Shown: positions 1-9,883, counted from the first letter of the stretch. The stretch is 40,022 nt of DNA from Candidatus Woesearchaeota archaeon (GCA_007117735.1 SKGA01000007.1:1-40022); one strand, 5' to 3'. Numbers and translations: made by a program. Notes: generated by a model not told the origin, from the sequence alone.

Positions 1-2471
1 AATAATTCTTCACAAACAAAAGGATCAACATCAGCATCAAGCCAAGCGCCAACCGTGCTTACACCCTGAGCAACTAAAGCAGGATCAATAGTTAAATTCG
101 TATCTCCAGGACTACACATAATAGACGAGTCAAAATTAGGACCCATATAAGGATGACCAGACCAAACAGTTTCAGGAGGAACACATAACGCAGAATTATC
201 CCAACCCGCACCCTCTAAAGGTACAGTAAGAAGATAGGAGATATCTATCTGTAAACAATTGTCACCAGCACAACAAGCACCGAAAAACTTCGCAGGATAC
301 TCGCCCCACGGCTGATCGTTAATCGTTCCAGCAAAATGTTTCTCAGGAAGAGAACCGTTGGGTAATAAACGAACAACTTCAGTTCGTAAATACGCAAACT
401 CTTCACCAGGAGTAGGACAATCTAAATACGTCAACACAGGATCCGAATCATCAACATCCCAAATATTACCTACACCTAAAGGCTCGTGAAGATTACCTAA
501 AGCAGTATTCCAAGAAGGTAAATCTGTAAGATCATAAGGAGGAAGTGGCGGGTTAAGACTCGCATGAACATCACCAACATCACACTGATTTAAGAAACTG
601 TTACTAACAGGAACATAAAAACCATCATCATCAGCGTCTTGAATACATAAACAATCGCTACGAGTTGGATCATTAGGGAAACAATCAGAACCTGAAGTAA
701 ACACGCTTGAAACAAAACGATATTCAGGAACACAACTATCCGACATTAAAAAAGTCATAGAGCTGTTAAAAACACCATATCCTCTCCGTTCAGACGCTAC
801 CGTTGAACAAACAGTAGGAGCATCAGCTGCACAACCAAGCTCGTCTTGGAAATACTTCGCACAAGAAAATAAATTAGGACCTTCAAAAGAAACAGTATCC
901 TCAACACGAGGGCTATAGTAAAAAGAACCACTAGCCTCATGATTTATTGAAGAAGCGACTAATTGAGGATTTGGAGAAGAAGAAAGATCTGAAAAACATC
1001 GAGAATTTGCAAAAGAACACGTTGGAAGAGCATTACATTGAAACTCATCCTCAATATCACTACATCGGAAAGCTCCTGTACACGCATCAGAAATATCATT
1101 TAGTGTATCTTGAGTAGTTGGACCATGACCTGTTTTGAAAGAAGCAGGAATAGAAATAAAACCAGACTCTTCCCATCGAAAACCTGCATCCGCACAAGCC
1201 TCTTCAGTAGAGTAGAGAGCTGCTTGAGCTTCAGGAAAAGGAGAAGAATTCACAGGTTCATATACAGTCATACCGGGACCAACTCCGCCAGAAGTAAACC
1301 ATTCATAAACATCATAAGGAACAGCATTACAAGCAACAATAGGATCAACGCTTTCCTTAGTGACACAAGGAAAATTATCATAACAAGCAGTATCCTCAAC
1401 AGCTAGAGCGTTAGAAAATAATTCTGCATACTCAACATCTTGATACGTATGAGTTATATTAAAACCTCGATTAGGATCACCTAAACCAGTACCTGCACTA
1501 TCAGGAGAACACGTATTCACATATTCTTGATACCCGTTACAATTAAAAAACTCGTTAGAAGAACCAGGAGAAAACATAGGAGTATTATCATTACAATCAA
1601 AATGACACGCATCTACATTTGAACCATCAAGGGACCAACGCAAATCACGAAAATGATTTACAGCCAATAAAGGAGAATAAGGATCACCATTACTAAAACC
1701 AGAAAAAGTTCTATCAACTAAATACTGATAATTTTTATTAGGAAAACCAGTATACCTTTGTCGACAAAATAAATCGCTTCTTTCAACTCCACTTGTAGAA
1801 CCATAATACTCCTTAAAATTTACAGGAAGACCAGTATGCAAAGAAGTTGGACGAGGTGCAATATACTCTTCATAAATCCAATTACAAGTTACAGGAACTA
1901 CATCGTTATGCATATCACTCCACCGATATTCTGCAACATTAAAAGTCCATAAATTAGAATTATTATTAGAACTACCACTTACATTATAAACTAAACCAAG
2001 AGCCGCATATTCAGAATAGAAATCATAAAATAAAGAATTAGGAGAACTAGAAGGAGAAAGAGAAGAAGAATGAACTGATTCATATCTATCATAAATATAA
2101 TCATAAGAAGTATTATACGTAAAATAATGACGTACAGGAGTAATATTTCCTCCCGGACGAGAAGCTAAATTGTCAACAATACAATTAGAAGCATTGGTAG
2201 AACCACAAACTTGCCAATTACTAGGGCCCTCGTGAGGTAATCTTAAAACAGCAAATGCTAATGGAGAAAAATAACTTCGCCGCATATAATTATCAGGAGC
2301 GTTTAGCGCCCCATTATGAACAGGAGCTCCATCTACAAAACCATCACCATCTACATCAGGAAAGCAGAAGAGAACCTCAAACTCATCAGGTCCAGGAAGT
2401 GCACTGACAGCAGAAGAAAAAAGAAGTAAACCAAGCGACAAAAGAACTAAAGACCAAATAAATTTCACCAT
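1..2471 (-). CDS. Secreted Cys/Asp-rich surface protein with MopE-like putative metal-binding (DxDGDGxxD ... DCxDxxPxxxPG) motifs; C-terminus runs off the window start
   Basis: Not in the ORF track because it is open at the edge. The minus frame from ATG at 2471 reads MVKFIWSLVLLSLGLLLFSSAVSALPGPDEFEVLFCFPDVDGDGFVDG..., spot-checked as open to the edge (...WADADVDPFVCEEL). It has a signal peptide, and a TATA-like tttataaa at ~2500 upstream. Confidence 0.8.
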   Translation of the reverse strand, partial: MVKFIWSLVLLSLGLLLFSSAVSALPGPDEFEVLFCFPDVDGDGFVDGAPVHNGALNAPDNYMRRSYFSPLAFAVLRLPHEGPSNWQVCGSTNASNCIVDNLASRPGGNITPVRHYFTYNTSYDYIYDRYESVHSSSLSPSSSPNSLFYDFYSEYAALGLVYNVSGSSNNNSNLWTFNVAEYRWSDMHNDVVPVTCNWIYEEYIAPRPTSLHTGLPVNFKEYYGSTSGVERSDLFCRQRYTGFPNKNYQYLVDRTFSGFSNGDPYSPLLAVNHFRDLRWSLDGSNVDACHFDCNDNTPMFSPGSSNEFFNCNGYQEYVNTCSPDSAGTGLGDPNRGFNITHTYQDVEYAELFSNALAVEDTACYDNFPCVTKESVDPIVACNAVPYDVYEWFTSGGVGPGMTVYEPVNSSPFPEAQAALYSTEEACADAGFRWEESGFISIPASFKTGHGPTTQDTLNDISDACTGAFRCSDIEDEFQCNALPTCSFANSRCFSDLSSSPNPQLVASSINHEASGSFYYSPRVEDTVSFEGPNLFSCAKYFQDELGCAADAPTVCSTVASERRGYGVFNSSMTFLMSDSCVPEYRFVSSVFTSGSDCFPNDPTRSDCLCIQDADDDGFYVPVSNSFLNQCDVGDVHASLNPPLPPYDLTDLPSWNTALGNLHEPLGVGNIWDVDDSDPVLTYLDCPTPGEEFAYLRTEVVRLLPNGSLPEKHFAGTINDQPWGEYPAKFFGACCAGDNCLQIDISYLLTVPLEGAGWDNSALCVPPETVWSGHPYMGPNFDSSIMCSPGDTNLTIDPALVAQGVSTVGAWLDADVDPFVCEEL

Positions 2472-2520
2472 CACAGCCAATAAGGAAAAGTGAAAGTTTA
2501 TAAATATTTCGAGTAATTAA

Positions 2521-3144
2521 TCAAAACTCGTCTCGAGGGATATCCTCAATAAAACGTTTATAGGCTTTAGGAGAAGTCTCTCGAAGACGAATTAACGCAT
2601 TCAAAAACGTATCATTCTTCTTAAGATCGCGAGCGAGAAAAAAATCATCAACAGACTGAATAGTTTCTTCTAACGTGTTAAGAGCAAACCCTTTCTCAGA
2701 CAAAAAGTCTCGAGTAACAGCAACATAATCAGACCTCTTCTCTTTAAACAACCCAGCCAACTCGGCAGCATCTTGTTGATCAGAAAAACCTATCATAAAT
2801 CCTTGATAAGGAGAAACACCAACATTGGAATACGCAGGAAGAAACAAACCAGTAACACCATACGTGATTCCTTGAGGATAAAACGTAAACAAGTTCGACT
2901 TTCGAGAAACAAGAGAACGATCATCACCTTTTTTTGTATATACTAATTTATTCCAAGATGCATCAGAACCAAGACCTTTAGATTTGACACCGTTCTTCTT
3001 TATAAATTTCTCATGAAAAGAAGTATGCATATACAAACCAGCATCTATAGGCAATATTCCAGGAGTATACCCTGAAGGAGTTACCCCAGAAAGTTTAAGA
3101 ATAGTACCATACGAGTTATCTGGACTTTTTTTAATAGGATTCAT
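2521..3144 (-). CDS. Hypothetical protein (~207 aa)
   Basis: ORF 2521-3168. The start is probably the internal ATG at 3144 (MNPIKKSPDNSYG), because a TATA-like tttataaat lies at ~3169-3177. Confidence 0.6.
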   Translation of the reverse strand: MNPIKKSPDNSYGTILKLSGVTPSGYTPGILPIDAGLYMHTSFHEKFIKKNGVKSKGLGSDASWNKLVYTKKGDDRSLVSRKSNLFTFYPQGITYGVTGLFLPAYSNVGVSPYQGFMIGFSDQQDAAELAGLFKEKRSDYVAVTRDFLSEKGFALNTLEETIQSVDDFFLARDLKKNDTFLNALIRLRETSPKAYKRFIEDIPRDEF

Positions 3145-3199
3145 GGACAAGAAAAAAAGAATAATCATTTATAAATATTACTCTTGTTAAGTAAATACA

Positions 3200-3709
3200 T
3201 TATCTGAAGTGAGTTTTACCACGAAGCTTCTTTTTCAAATCGGCATGAAGAGAAGATAGCTCCTCCTTCTCACCAGGAGAAAACTCATAGGAAGAAGAAA
3301 CAATCCAACCGCGACAATTCTTCGAACCACAATAACAAGGAAAATACTCATCAGGTTCATCAAAACCATAATCGTACGTCAACTCTTCACCCTTCTTAAT
3401 ATCACGAATAGCCTCGATCCAGATCTCCGCATCATCATAATTAACAGCTTCACAATTAGGCTCACAAGAATGATTAATAAAACGAGCATCATTACCGCCA
3501 CGAGTAGCATCAATATCCCACTGATCATTAAGCGTAAACACCCACAACTCGCCACGAGCCTTATGCTTTTGCTCAACTTTTTCAGCGGTCTCTTTAGAAA
3601 TTAACTTACCAGCATACTCAACAATAGACGTGCCCTTAGGAATATCACGAAGTGCGTAACCGCCACGACCCTTAATACCTGAAGATTTAACAACAAACCA
3701 CTCATTCAT
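3200..3709 (-). CDS. SET-domain protein lysine methyltransferase-like, with post-SET cysteine motif
   Basis: Motifs GRGGYALRDIPKGTSIVEYAGKLIS, ARFINHSCEPNC, IKKGEELTYDYGF and CYCGSKNCRGWI. Likely start MNEWFVVKSSG at 3709. Confidence 0.9.
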   Translation of the reverse strand: MNEWFVVKSSGIKGRGGYALRDIPKGTSIVEYAGKLISKETAEKVEQKHKARGELWVFTLNDQWDIDATRGGNDARFINHSCEPNCEAVNYDDAEIWIEAIRDIKKGEELTYDYGFDEPDEYFPCYCGSKNCRGWIVSSSYEFSPGEKEELSSLHADLKKKLRGKTHFR

Positions 3710-3745
3710 GCAACCAAACAAACAACCAATAAGCTATAAACGTTT

Positions 3746-5311
3746 TCATTTCAAAGAAACATACGAATCAACAATCTCAAAATGATCACGAAGCACTTCC
3801 TTACCAATACGTAACGGTTTAGGCTGTCCACGACGAGACTCTTCAAAAGCAAGATAACTCTCTTTTGAAACAACACCGCCACGCAAAGGACCTAAACGAC
3901 CAAACTCATTTCTCATCTGACCATAATCAAGACTCTGAGAACATAACAACTCCTCAACACGATCAAAAAACGAATGATCAACCTCACCTTCAACAAGTAA
4001 TTGATACGAAGGAAGAGATGACTTCTCAAGCGTATAAGGAAGAAACGTATAAAACGCAAACGAATAACCAAACTCTTTTTTCGCCTGCTCAACAACTTCG
4101 ATAAGTACTTGCTCAGAACACAACTCTCCAACAATATTTAAAAAATTCTCTCGAGAAACAAACTCTACTAAGGGCAACTTCTTCTTAAAACCAACAATAC
4201 GAACAACATCACCCATCAAGTACCGATACAAACCCTCTTTTGTTGTAATACAAAGAGCATACTCTTTATTCAGCTCAACTTCATGAGCAAGAACAATCTT
4301 TTTAGTCTGAACATCAATACACTCATAAAATACTTGATGTAACAACAATACACCAAAGGTTGGCTCTTTACAAATACCTAAGGACAAACGAGCCTCACTT
4401 GCATAAATTCCTGGATCACGAAACACAACAGGTTTATCAAAATAAGACTTCACCGTTTCTAAATACGGTTGCTGAGCAGGACCCATAATACAATTCACTT
4501 GAACCAAACCAGGCCAAATAGTATGGGGACGGAAATCAGGCAATAAAGCAAGACGCCGCGCTTTTCTTGGATGAGAACGTAACACCTCAACAATAAGTTT
4601 TTCCCTGTTATCCTGCAGATATTCAAAAAACCGAACAATCTCAATAGGCGTTGCAAAACCAATCTGAGATAACGAAGCAACAAGAGCTTGACACGCAAGA
4701 AGGTGTAACTTCTTCTCAAAATTCATTTCATTATACACAGAAAAATCAACCGCTAATTTTGAACGAGCAAAAGGAGGAGTAAGTGTAGCCGTATACCCGC
4801 TAATGCTCCCTTTAGGAATGCCACCTGAGGTCACTCCTTCATCAGGAGGACCTGCCAAATACAACAATTTTCCTTTCAACGCTTTTGGATTATTGCGAAA
4901 CGTATAAAACGTCCACAACACAGCTTCTTTTTGTAAATTCTTCTTACGAGTAGACGTTACAGGAAGTAGTTTAGGAGCAGAAGTAGTTCCACTAGTCGTT
5001 GCAAAAAAAACAACCTTATCAGCAACTAACACATTTTTCTCACCATCAGCCATTCGAGTAACAAGAGGTAAAATATCATCATAAGTTATTTGAGGAACTT
5101 GAGAAGCAAAATCTTCATACGTTTGAAGAGAAGCAAAAGAATACTTCTTGCCATACACAGTATTTTTATTTTTCTTCATAATTTGTCGAAGAAGACGAAG
5201 CTGAACTGCTCGAGGATCAGTTTTTGTACGAGAAAATTGAGTCCGATACAATTCTAGGCGAGGTAAACGAAAAGGTAATTTCAGTTTCATTACGAGAACT
5301 AAAAAAATCAT
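3746..5311 (-). CDS. GH3 auxin-responsive promoter family protein (acyl-acid amido synthetase fold)
   Basis: GH3 signature FFATTSGTTSAPKLLPVT with downstream LYLAGPPDEGVTSGGIPKGSISGY and LYRYLMGDVVRIVGF. Confidence 0.85.
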   Translation of the reverse strand: MIFLVLVMKLKLPFRLPRLELYRTQFSRTKTDPRAVQLRLLRQIMKKNKNTVYGKKYSFASLQTYEDFASQVPQITYDDILPLVTRMADGEKNVLVADKVVFFATTSGTTSAPKLLPVTSTRKKNLQKEAVLWTFYTFRNNPKALKGKLLYLAGPPDEGVTSGGIPKGSISGYTATLTPPFARSKLAVDFSVYNEMNFEKKLHLLACQALVASLSQIGFATPIEIVRFFEYLQDNREKLIVEVLRSHPRKARRLALLPDFRPHTIWPGLVQVNCIMGPAQQPYLETVKSYFDKPVVFRDPGIYASEARLSLGICKEPTFGVLLLHQVFYECIDVQTKKIVLAHEVELNKEYALCITTKEGLYRYLMGDVVRIVGFKKKLPLVEFVSRENFLNIVGELCSEQVLIEVVEQAKKEFGYSFAFYTFLPYTLEKSSLPSYQLLVEGEVDHSFFDRVEELLCSQSLDYGQMRNEFGRLGPLRGGVVSKESYLAFEESRRGQPKPLRIGKEVLRDHFEIVDSYVSLK

Positions 5312-5342
5312 TATTTAAAAAACTACGCCTTAGAAAAAAACC

Positions 5343-5491
5343 ACCCCAGAAAAAAATAAAAAATAAAAAAATTTACCCCAAAAAAGAAAACAAAAAACAT
5401 CAAATCGAATAGAGAGCTTGAAACTCAATAATTCTTAATAATTTCTTTACCCCAGAAAAGAAAAAGAAAAGAAAAAATTTACCCCAGAAAG
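5343..5491. repeat. Four copies of (TTT)ACCCCAGAAA-like element in a divergent intergenic region
   Basis: ACCCCA at 5343, 5375, 5449 and 5481. The spacings are 32, 74 and 32 bp. Confidence 0.7.
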
Positions 5492-5528
5492 CATATCTAT
5501 ATAAATAAGTATAGCTTAAATAACAATA

Positions 5529-6572
5529 ATGAGTGAAATTAAACTAACAAAATCACAAGTCAACAAAGCAGGAATTCTTCTAACAAAAGAAACAACTCCT
5601 GAAGAAAAAAGAGACAACGCACTACAAATAGTAAGTGCGTGGAGACGAGCACACAACTACCCATTACAAGTATTTACAACAACGCTAGAAAAATATGCAA
5701 AAGAAATAAGCCCCGAAGCAATAACAGTACAACGATTAAAAAGAATTCCTTCAATCATAAAAAAATTACAACGAACATATCCAGGACAAAAAGGAACAAT
5801 AAAACTAACACGAATGCAAGATATTGCAGGATGTCGAAGCATACTACCAACACTCAAAGATGTCCAACTTCTTCAACAAAAATATGAAAAAAGCAGGTTA
5901 AGACATAAAAAAATCAAAGAAAATAATTACCTACTCGAACCAAAAGAAGATGGATATCGAAGCCTACATCTCATCTACGCATTCCAAAGTGAAAAAAATA
6001 AACAAGAATATAACGATAAACTCATAGAAATACAAATACGAACACAACTCCAACATCTTTGGGCAACAGCAGTGGAAACGACAGGTTTCTTCATAGGACA
6101 AGCATTAAAACTTTCAGAAGGAGAAGAAGACTGGAAAGAATTCTTCCAACTTGTTAGTATAGCATTTGCACGAAAAGAAGAAACACCAGAACTAAAACAG
6201 AACAAGAAACTTTACCAACTCATACGAGAAAAAGAGAAAAAATTATTCGCCATTACCAAAATGAAGAAATGGAATGAATCAATTAGACTATTTGAAGAAA
6301 TGAGCTCAAAAAAAGAAAAAGAATACTTTGTGCTTGAACTAGACACTATACAAGAAAAAACAACTATCAGCTCATTTACAAAACAAGAAGAAGAAAAAGC
6401 AATAGAACTCTATGCAAAAATAGAGAAAAAAATATATGGACGAAAAGAATATGATGTAGTATTAGTAGGAGCAAAAAATATTACTACACTTAAAGAAGCA
6501 TACCTTAACTATTTTGCAGACACTAAAGAATTCATAAAAGAAATTAAAAAAATAGTAGATGAAAAGAATTAA
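5529..6572 (+). CDS. RelA/SpoT synthetase-domain protein (small alarmone synthetase-like)
   Basis: LTRMQDIAGCRSI, EPKEDGYRSLHLIYAF, LIEIQIRTQLQHLWATAVETTGFFIGQALK. TATA-like ctatataaata at ~5507. Confidence 0.85.
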   Translation: MSEIKLTKSQVNKAGILLTKETTPEEKRDNALQIVSAWRRAHNYPLQVFTTTLEKYAKEISPEAITVQRLKRIPSIIKKLQRTYPGQKGTIKLTRMQDIAGCRSILPTLKDVQLLQQKYEKSRLRHKKIKENNYLLEPKEDGYRSLHLIYAFQSEKNKQEYNDKLIEIQIRTQLQHLWATAVETTGFFIGQALKLSEGEEDWKEFFQLVSIAFARKEETPELKQNKKLYQLIREKEKKLFAITKMKKWNESIRLFEEMSSKKEKEYFVLELDTIQEKTTISSFTKQEEEKAIELYAKIEKKIYGRKEYDVVLVGAKNITTLKEAYLNYFADTKEFIKEIKKIVDEKN

Positions 6573-6862
6573 AAACCCATACCAAGCATTTCTTTCAAAT
6601 CATCACTAGGCTCCCAAACAGGAGAGAAACTAATGACTACTTCAACATCCTCAACGCCCTCTACTAAGCCGACTTTATGCTTAACATCCTCAACAAGCTG
6701 AGGACCGTAAGGACACATGGGAGACGTGAAGGTCATTGTAATAACAACATTCTCATCCTTAATAGCAATATCATAGACTAACTCTAACGTCCAAATATCA
6801 AGACCTAACTCCGGATCTTCAACGAGTTGAAGTTGTTCAATAATTTGATCTTTCTTACTCAC
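6569..6862 (-). CDS. DUF59/MIP18 family Fe-S assembly factor (SufT/PaaD-like)
   Basis: EDPELGLDIWTLELVYDI, SPMCPYGPQLVEDV and C-terminal FSPVWEPSDDLKEMLGMGF; last gene of the SUF operon. Confidence 0.85.
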   Translation of the reverse strand: MSKKDQIIEQLQLVEDPELGLDIWTLELVYDIAIKDENVVITMTFTSPMCPYGPQLVEDVKHKVGLVEGVEDVEVVISFSPVWEPSDDLKEMLGMGF

Positions 6863-7595
6863 CAGAAATCACCTTATCAAACCCTTGTTCTTCAATTTTT
6901 CGAGCAAGAGAAGCATCACCAGTCTTTACAATCTCTCCATCTTTAAGAATGGAAATAACATCAGGAGTAACATAGTCAAGAATTCGTTGATAATGAGTAA
7001 TCAACAACAACCCTTTCTCAGGACCACGCATCGTGTTAATGCCCTCACTCACTACTCGAAGCGCATCAACATCAAGACCACTATCGGTTTCATCAAGAAC
7101 CATATACTTAGGATCAAGTACTTTCATTTGTAAAATTTCAGCACGCTTCTTCTCACCACCACTAAATCCCTTATTTAAGTATCGTCGAGAAAACGCGGAA
7201 TCAATATGTAAGAGAGCCATTTGTTCCTTTAAATATTTATGAAACTCAACCATCGACTTAGGATTATCCTCATGCAAAGAATTATACGCTGTACGTAAAA
7301 AATTTGCTAGCGTCACACCCTCGATTTCTTTAGGATATTGGAAACTTAAGAATAAACCAAGACGAGCTCGCTTATCAGGATCAAGATCAGTAATATCCTC
7401 CCCATCAAGAAGAAGAGAACCACTCACCACCTCATAAGCAGGATGACCCATTAATGTATTTGCAAGAGTAGATTTTCCACTACCGTTTGGACCCATCAGA
7501 ACATGAACTTGACCTTTTTCAATCGTTAAGCTCACGCCTTTTAAAATATCTTTACCTTCAACTTGAACAACTAAATCTTTTATTTCTAATTTCAT
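6855..7595 (-). CDS. sufC: Fe-S cluster assembly ATPase SufC
   Basis: Walker A GPNGSGKSTLAN, GFSGGEKKRAEILQM, LDETDSGLDVDAL. Confidence 0.96.
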   Translation of the reverse strand: MKLEIKDLVVQVEGKDILKGVSLTIEKGQVHVLMGPNGSGKSTLANTLMGHPAYEVVSGSLLLDGEDITDLDPDKRARLGLFLSFQYPKEIEGVTLANFLRTAYNSLHEDNPKSMVEFHKYLKEQMALLHIDSAFSRRYLNKGFSGGEKKRAEILQMKVLDPKYMVLDETDSGLDVDALRVVSEGINTMRGPEKGLLLITHYQRILDYVTPDVISILKDGEIVKTGDASLARKIEEQGFDKVISGE

Positions 7596-8764
7596 ACTTT
7601 CACCATACGTATTGCTTTATCTAAAGCAGATAATACTTTTTCAAGTTCTTGCTTTGTTGTGTAGGCAAGAAAACTACAACGCACCAATCCAGAAATACCC
7701 TCTTTCTCTAAGAGCGGTTGAGCACAATGATGGCCCTCTCGTAATTGAATACCAGAAGCATTCATTAACGTAGCAATATCTGAACTATGTGCGCCACGAA
7801 CAAAAAAACTAAACACTCCTTGATGACTACCCTCACCAAGAACAACAACATCTTCTCGAGCTGCTAACTCTTTTGAAAACCACTCAGATAATTCGTGAAC
7901 ACGACGATCTAAAACATCCTTATGCTCCAAAACAAACTGTACTGCCCGAGCCAAACCAATCGCTTGAGCAATAGGAGGAGTACCTGCTTCAAACTTCCAA
8001 GGAAGATCAGCAAACGTTGTTTGTTCAAACGCGACCTTGTGAATCATACCACCACCAATGATAAAAGGAGAAGCCGCTTCTAACAACTCTTTAGAAGCAG
8101 TTAACACGCCAATACCTGTTGGACCGTATAATTTATGACCTGAGAACGCATAACAATCAACAGCACGAACAGAACGAAGATCATGAACAACACCTTGCGC
8201 CCCATCAACAACGGTAAACCATCCTTTTTCTTTTGCTAAGGTAGTAAGTTCATCAAGCGGTTGAAGAATACCAAGCACGTTACTCATGTGAGCAAAGACC
8301 ACAACTTTTGTTTTTTCAGAAGAGGCCTCAAGAAGAGTGGAAGCAGAAAGTGCTCCAAGAGCATCAACAACAGTTAGTTGCAAATCTAAACGATGAGCAA
8401 GTTCTTGCCAAGGAAGAATACTGCTATGATGTTCACTTCGAAGTATGAGTATTTCATCACCTTTTTCTAATTGAAAAGAAAGAAGATGAGCAGCCAGATT
8501 AAGAGCTTCTGTACAATTCTTTGTAAACACTACCTCTTCAAAATCAACGCCAAGAGACTGAGCAATAGTAGTACGTGCATCCTCAAAAGCAGTTGTTGCT
8601 TGTTGAGATAAGGAAGAAACTCCTCGATGAACATTAGCACTAATCGCTTCATCATATGAGCGCATCGCATCAAGAACACAAGACGGTTTGAGTGCAGTAG
8701 CAGCACTATCAACATACACCATCTCAGGGTTCTTTTCAAAAAAAGGAAAGTGTTCACGAACCAT
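7592..8764 (-). CDS. sufS: Cysteine desulfurase SufS
   Basis: VYVDSAATALKP, FSGHKLYGPTGIGVL, REGHHCAQPLLE. Confidence 0.95.
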   Translation of the reverse strand: MVREHFPFFEKNPEMVYVDSAATALKPSCVLDAMRSYDEAISANVHRGVSSLSQQATTAFEDARTTIAQSLGVDFEEVVFTKNCTEALNLAAHLLSFQLEKGDEILILRSEHHSSILPWQELAHRLDLQLTVVDALGALSASTLLEASSEKTKVVVFAHMSNVLGILQPLDELTTLAKEKGWFTVVDGAQGVVHDLRSVRAVDCYAFSGHKLYGPTGIGVLTASKELLEAASPFIIGGGMIHKVAFEQTTFADLPWKFEAGTPPIAQAIGLARAVQFVLEHKDVLDRRVHELSEWFSKELAAREDVVVLGEGSHQGVFSFFVRGAHSSDIATLMNASGIQLREGHHCAQPLLEKEGISGLVRCSFLAYTTKQELEKVLSALDKAIRMVKV

Positions 8765-8767
8765 TAT

Positions 8768-9883
8768 TTACTCCTCCAAAACACTCATTAAACGTTCAAG
8801 AAGCATGGTTTGCATCTCTTCATCAAGATGATCAAGTGTTTCTTGAATAAACCCTTGCACGATTAATTGTTTTGCTTTATAAATAGGAATACCTCGAGCT
8901 TGGAAGTAAAATAATTCTTCCTCGTCAATCTCTCCCATCGTAGCACCATGACTACACTTCACATCAGCAGTGTAAATAGATAACTCAGGAATCGCGCTTG
9001 CATGACTCTTCTCATCAAGTAATAAGACATCCATTTGTTGATACCCTTGCGCATCCTTACTCATGTTATCCATAGCAACAAGACCAGCAAGACCAGACTG
9101 TGCACCATTACTTAACACTGCCTTGGTAACAATATCACTACTCGTTTGAGGAGCCTGATGATGACTTTGTTGTGAAAAGAAACTCCGTGTCGCGTTAGAA
9201 CAAATCGTTGCTGTCTGACGAGCACTCGCACCAGGAATAAGAAGCTGCATATCACTTTGAACCTGAATGAAAGGAATCTCAAGTGTCACATCAACAACAG
9301 TACAGGAACCACGAACATGAGCCTGACGATGAAGTTGTAACATGCCTTGCAGTTCATACACTGGCGTATACGTAAAGGATGCATCTTCTTGCACAACGAT
9401 TTCTAGAACAAGATCTCGAAGGCCAGGACACGCATCCTTAAGGAAATGAACTAAGGAAAGAGAAGCACCTTTTTCAAGAACAATCATCAAATACTGACTA
9501 GATTTTTCTCCATCAAAAACAGTTGTTAAATTAAGATCGTGTTCTTGACCAGCAGGAACGTAAATAACTTGACCATCTTGAAACTCGTACTGATGTTTTG
9601 CAGAGAATGAAGAAAACGTAGCCTTACATAATGATCGGTACGTCTCTTGAACAAGAGGGAGCTTATCATACGCCTCAAGCAGCGAATGTAGAAGAGAACT
9701 AGCACTTCCCGTGTGCGACCACGAACCAAGCGGAGCAAGAATCTCAAGACGTTTAAACTCAGAAACATCTTTAGGAGACACTCGAATCATCGGACGAGGA
9801 AGAGACTTCTTTTCCAACTCTTGAAAAATACTTTTTGCTTCAACTCGACTTTCATCAAGCCAGGAAGGTTCTTGAGTCTTCAT
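8768..9883 (-). CDS. sufD: Fe-S cluster assembly protein SufD
   Basis: SufBD fold C-terminal core CSHGATMGEIDEEELFYFQARGIP; position between sufB and sufS. Confidence 0.92.
   Translation of the reverse strand: MKTQEPSWLDESRVEAKSIFQELEKKSLPRPMIRVSPKDVSEFKRLEILAPLGSWSHTGSASSLLHSLLEAYDKLPLVQETYRSLCKATFSSFSAKHQYEFQDGQVIYVPAGQEHDLNLTTVFDGEKSSQYLMIVLEKGASLSLVHFLKDACPGLRDLVLEIVVQEDASFTYTPVYELQGMLQLHRQAHVRGSCTVVDVTLEIPFIQVQSDMQLLIPGASARQTATICSNATRSFFSQQSHHQAPQTSSDIVTKAVLSNGAQSGLAGLVAMDNMSKDAQGYQQMDVLLLDEKSHASAIPELSIYTADVKCSHGATMGEIDEEELFYFQARGIPIYKAKQLIVQGFIQETLDHLDEEMQTMLLERLMSVLEE

Noticed and set aside
1110-1406. 98-aa plus-strand ORF
   Set aside because: Antisense to the large secreted minus-strand CDS; Ser/Arg/Lys-rich shadow ORF.
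3865-4719. Short ORFs (79, 73, 74 aa) overlapping the GH3 gene
   Set aside because: Fully contained in a well-supported CDS in other frames; no family signatures.
5343-5491. CRISPR array interpretation of the ACCCCAG repeats
   Set aside because: Only four short cores with low-complexity A/G spacers; no cas genes in the window.
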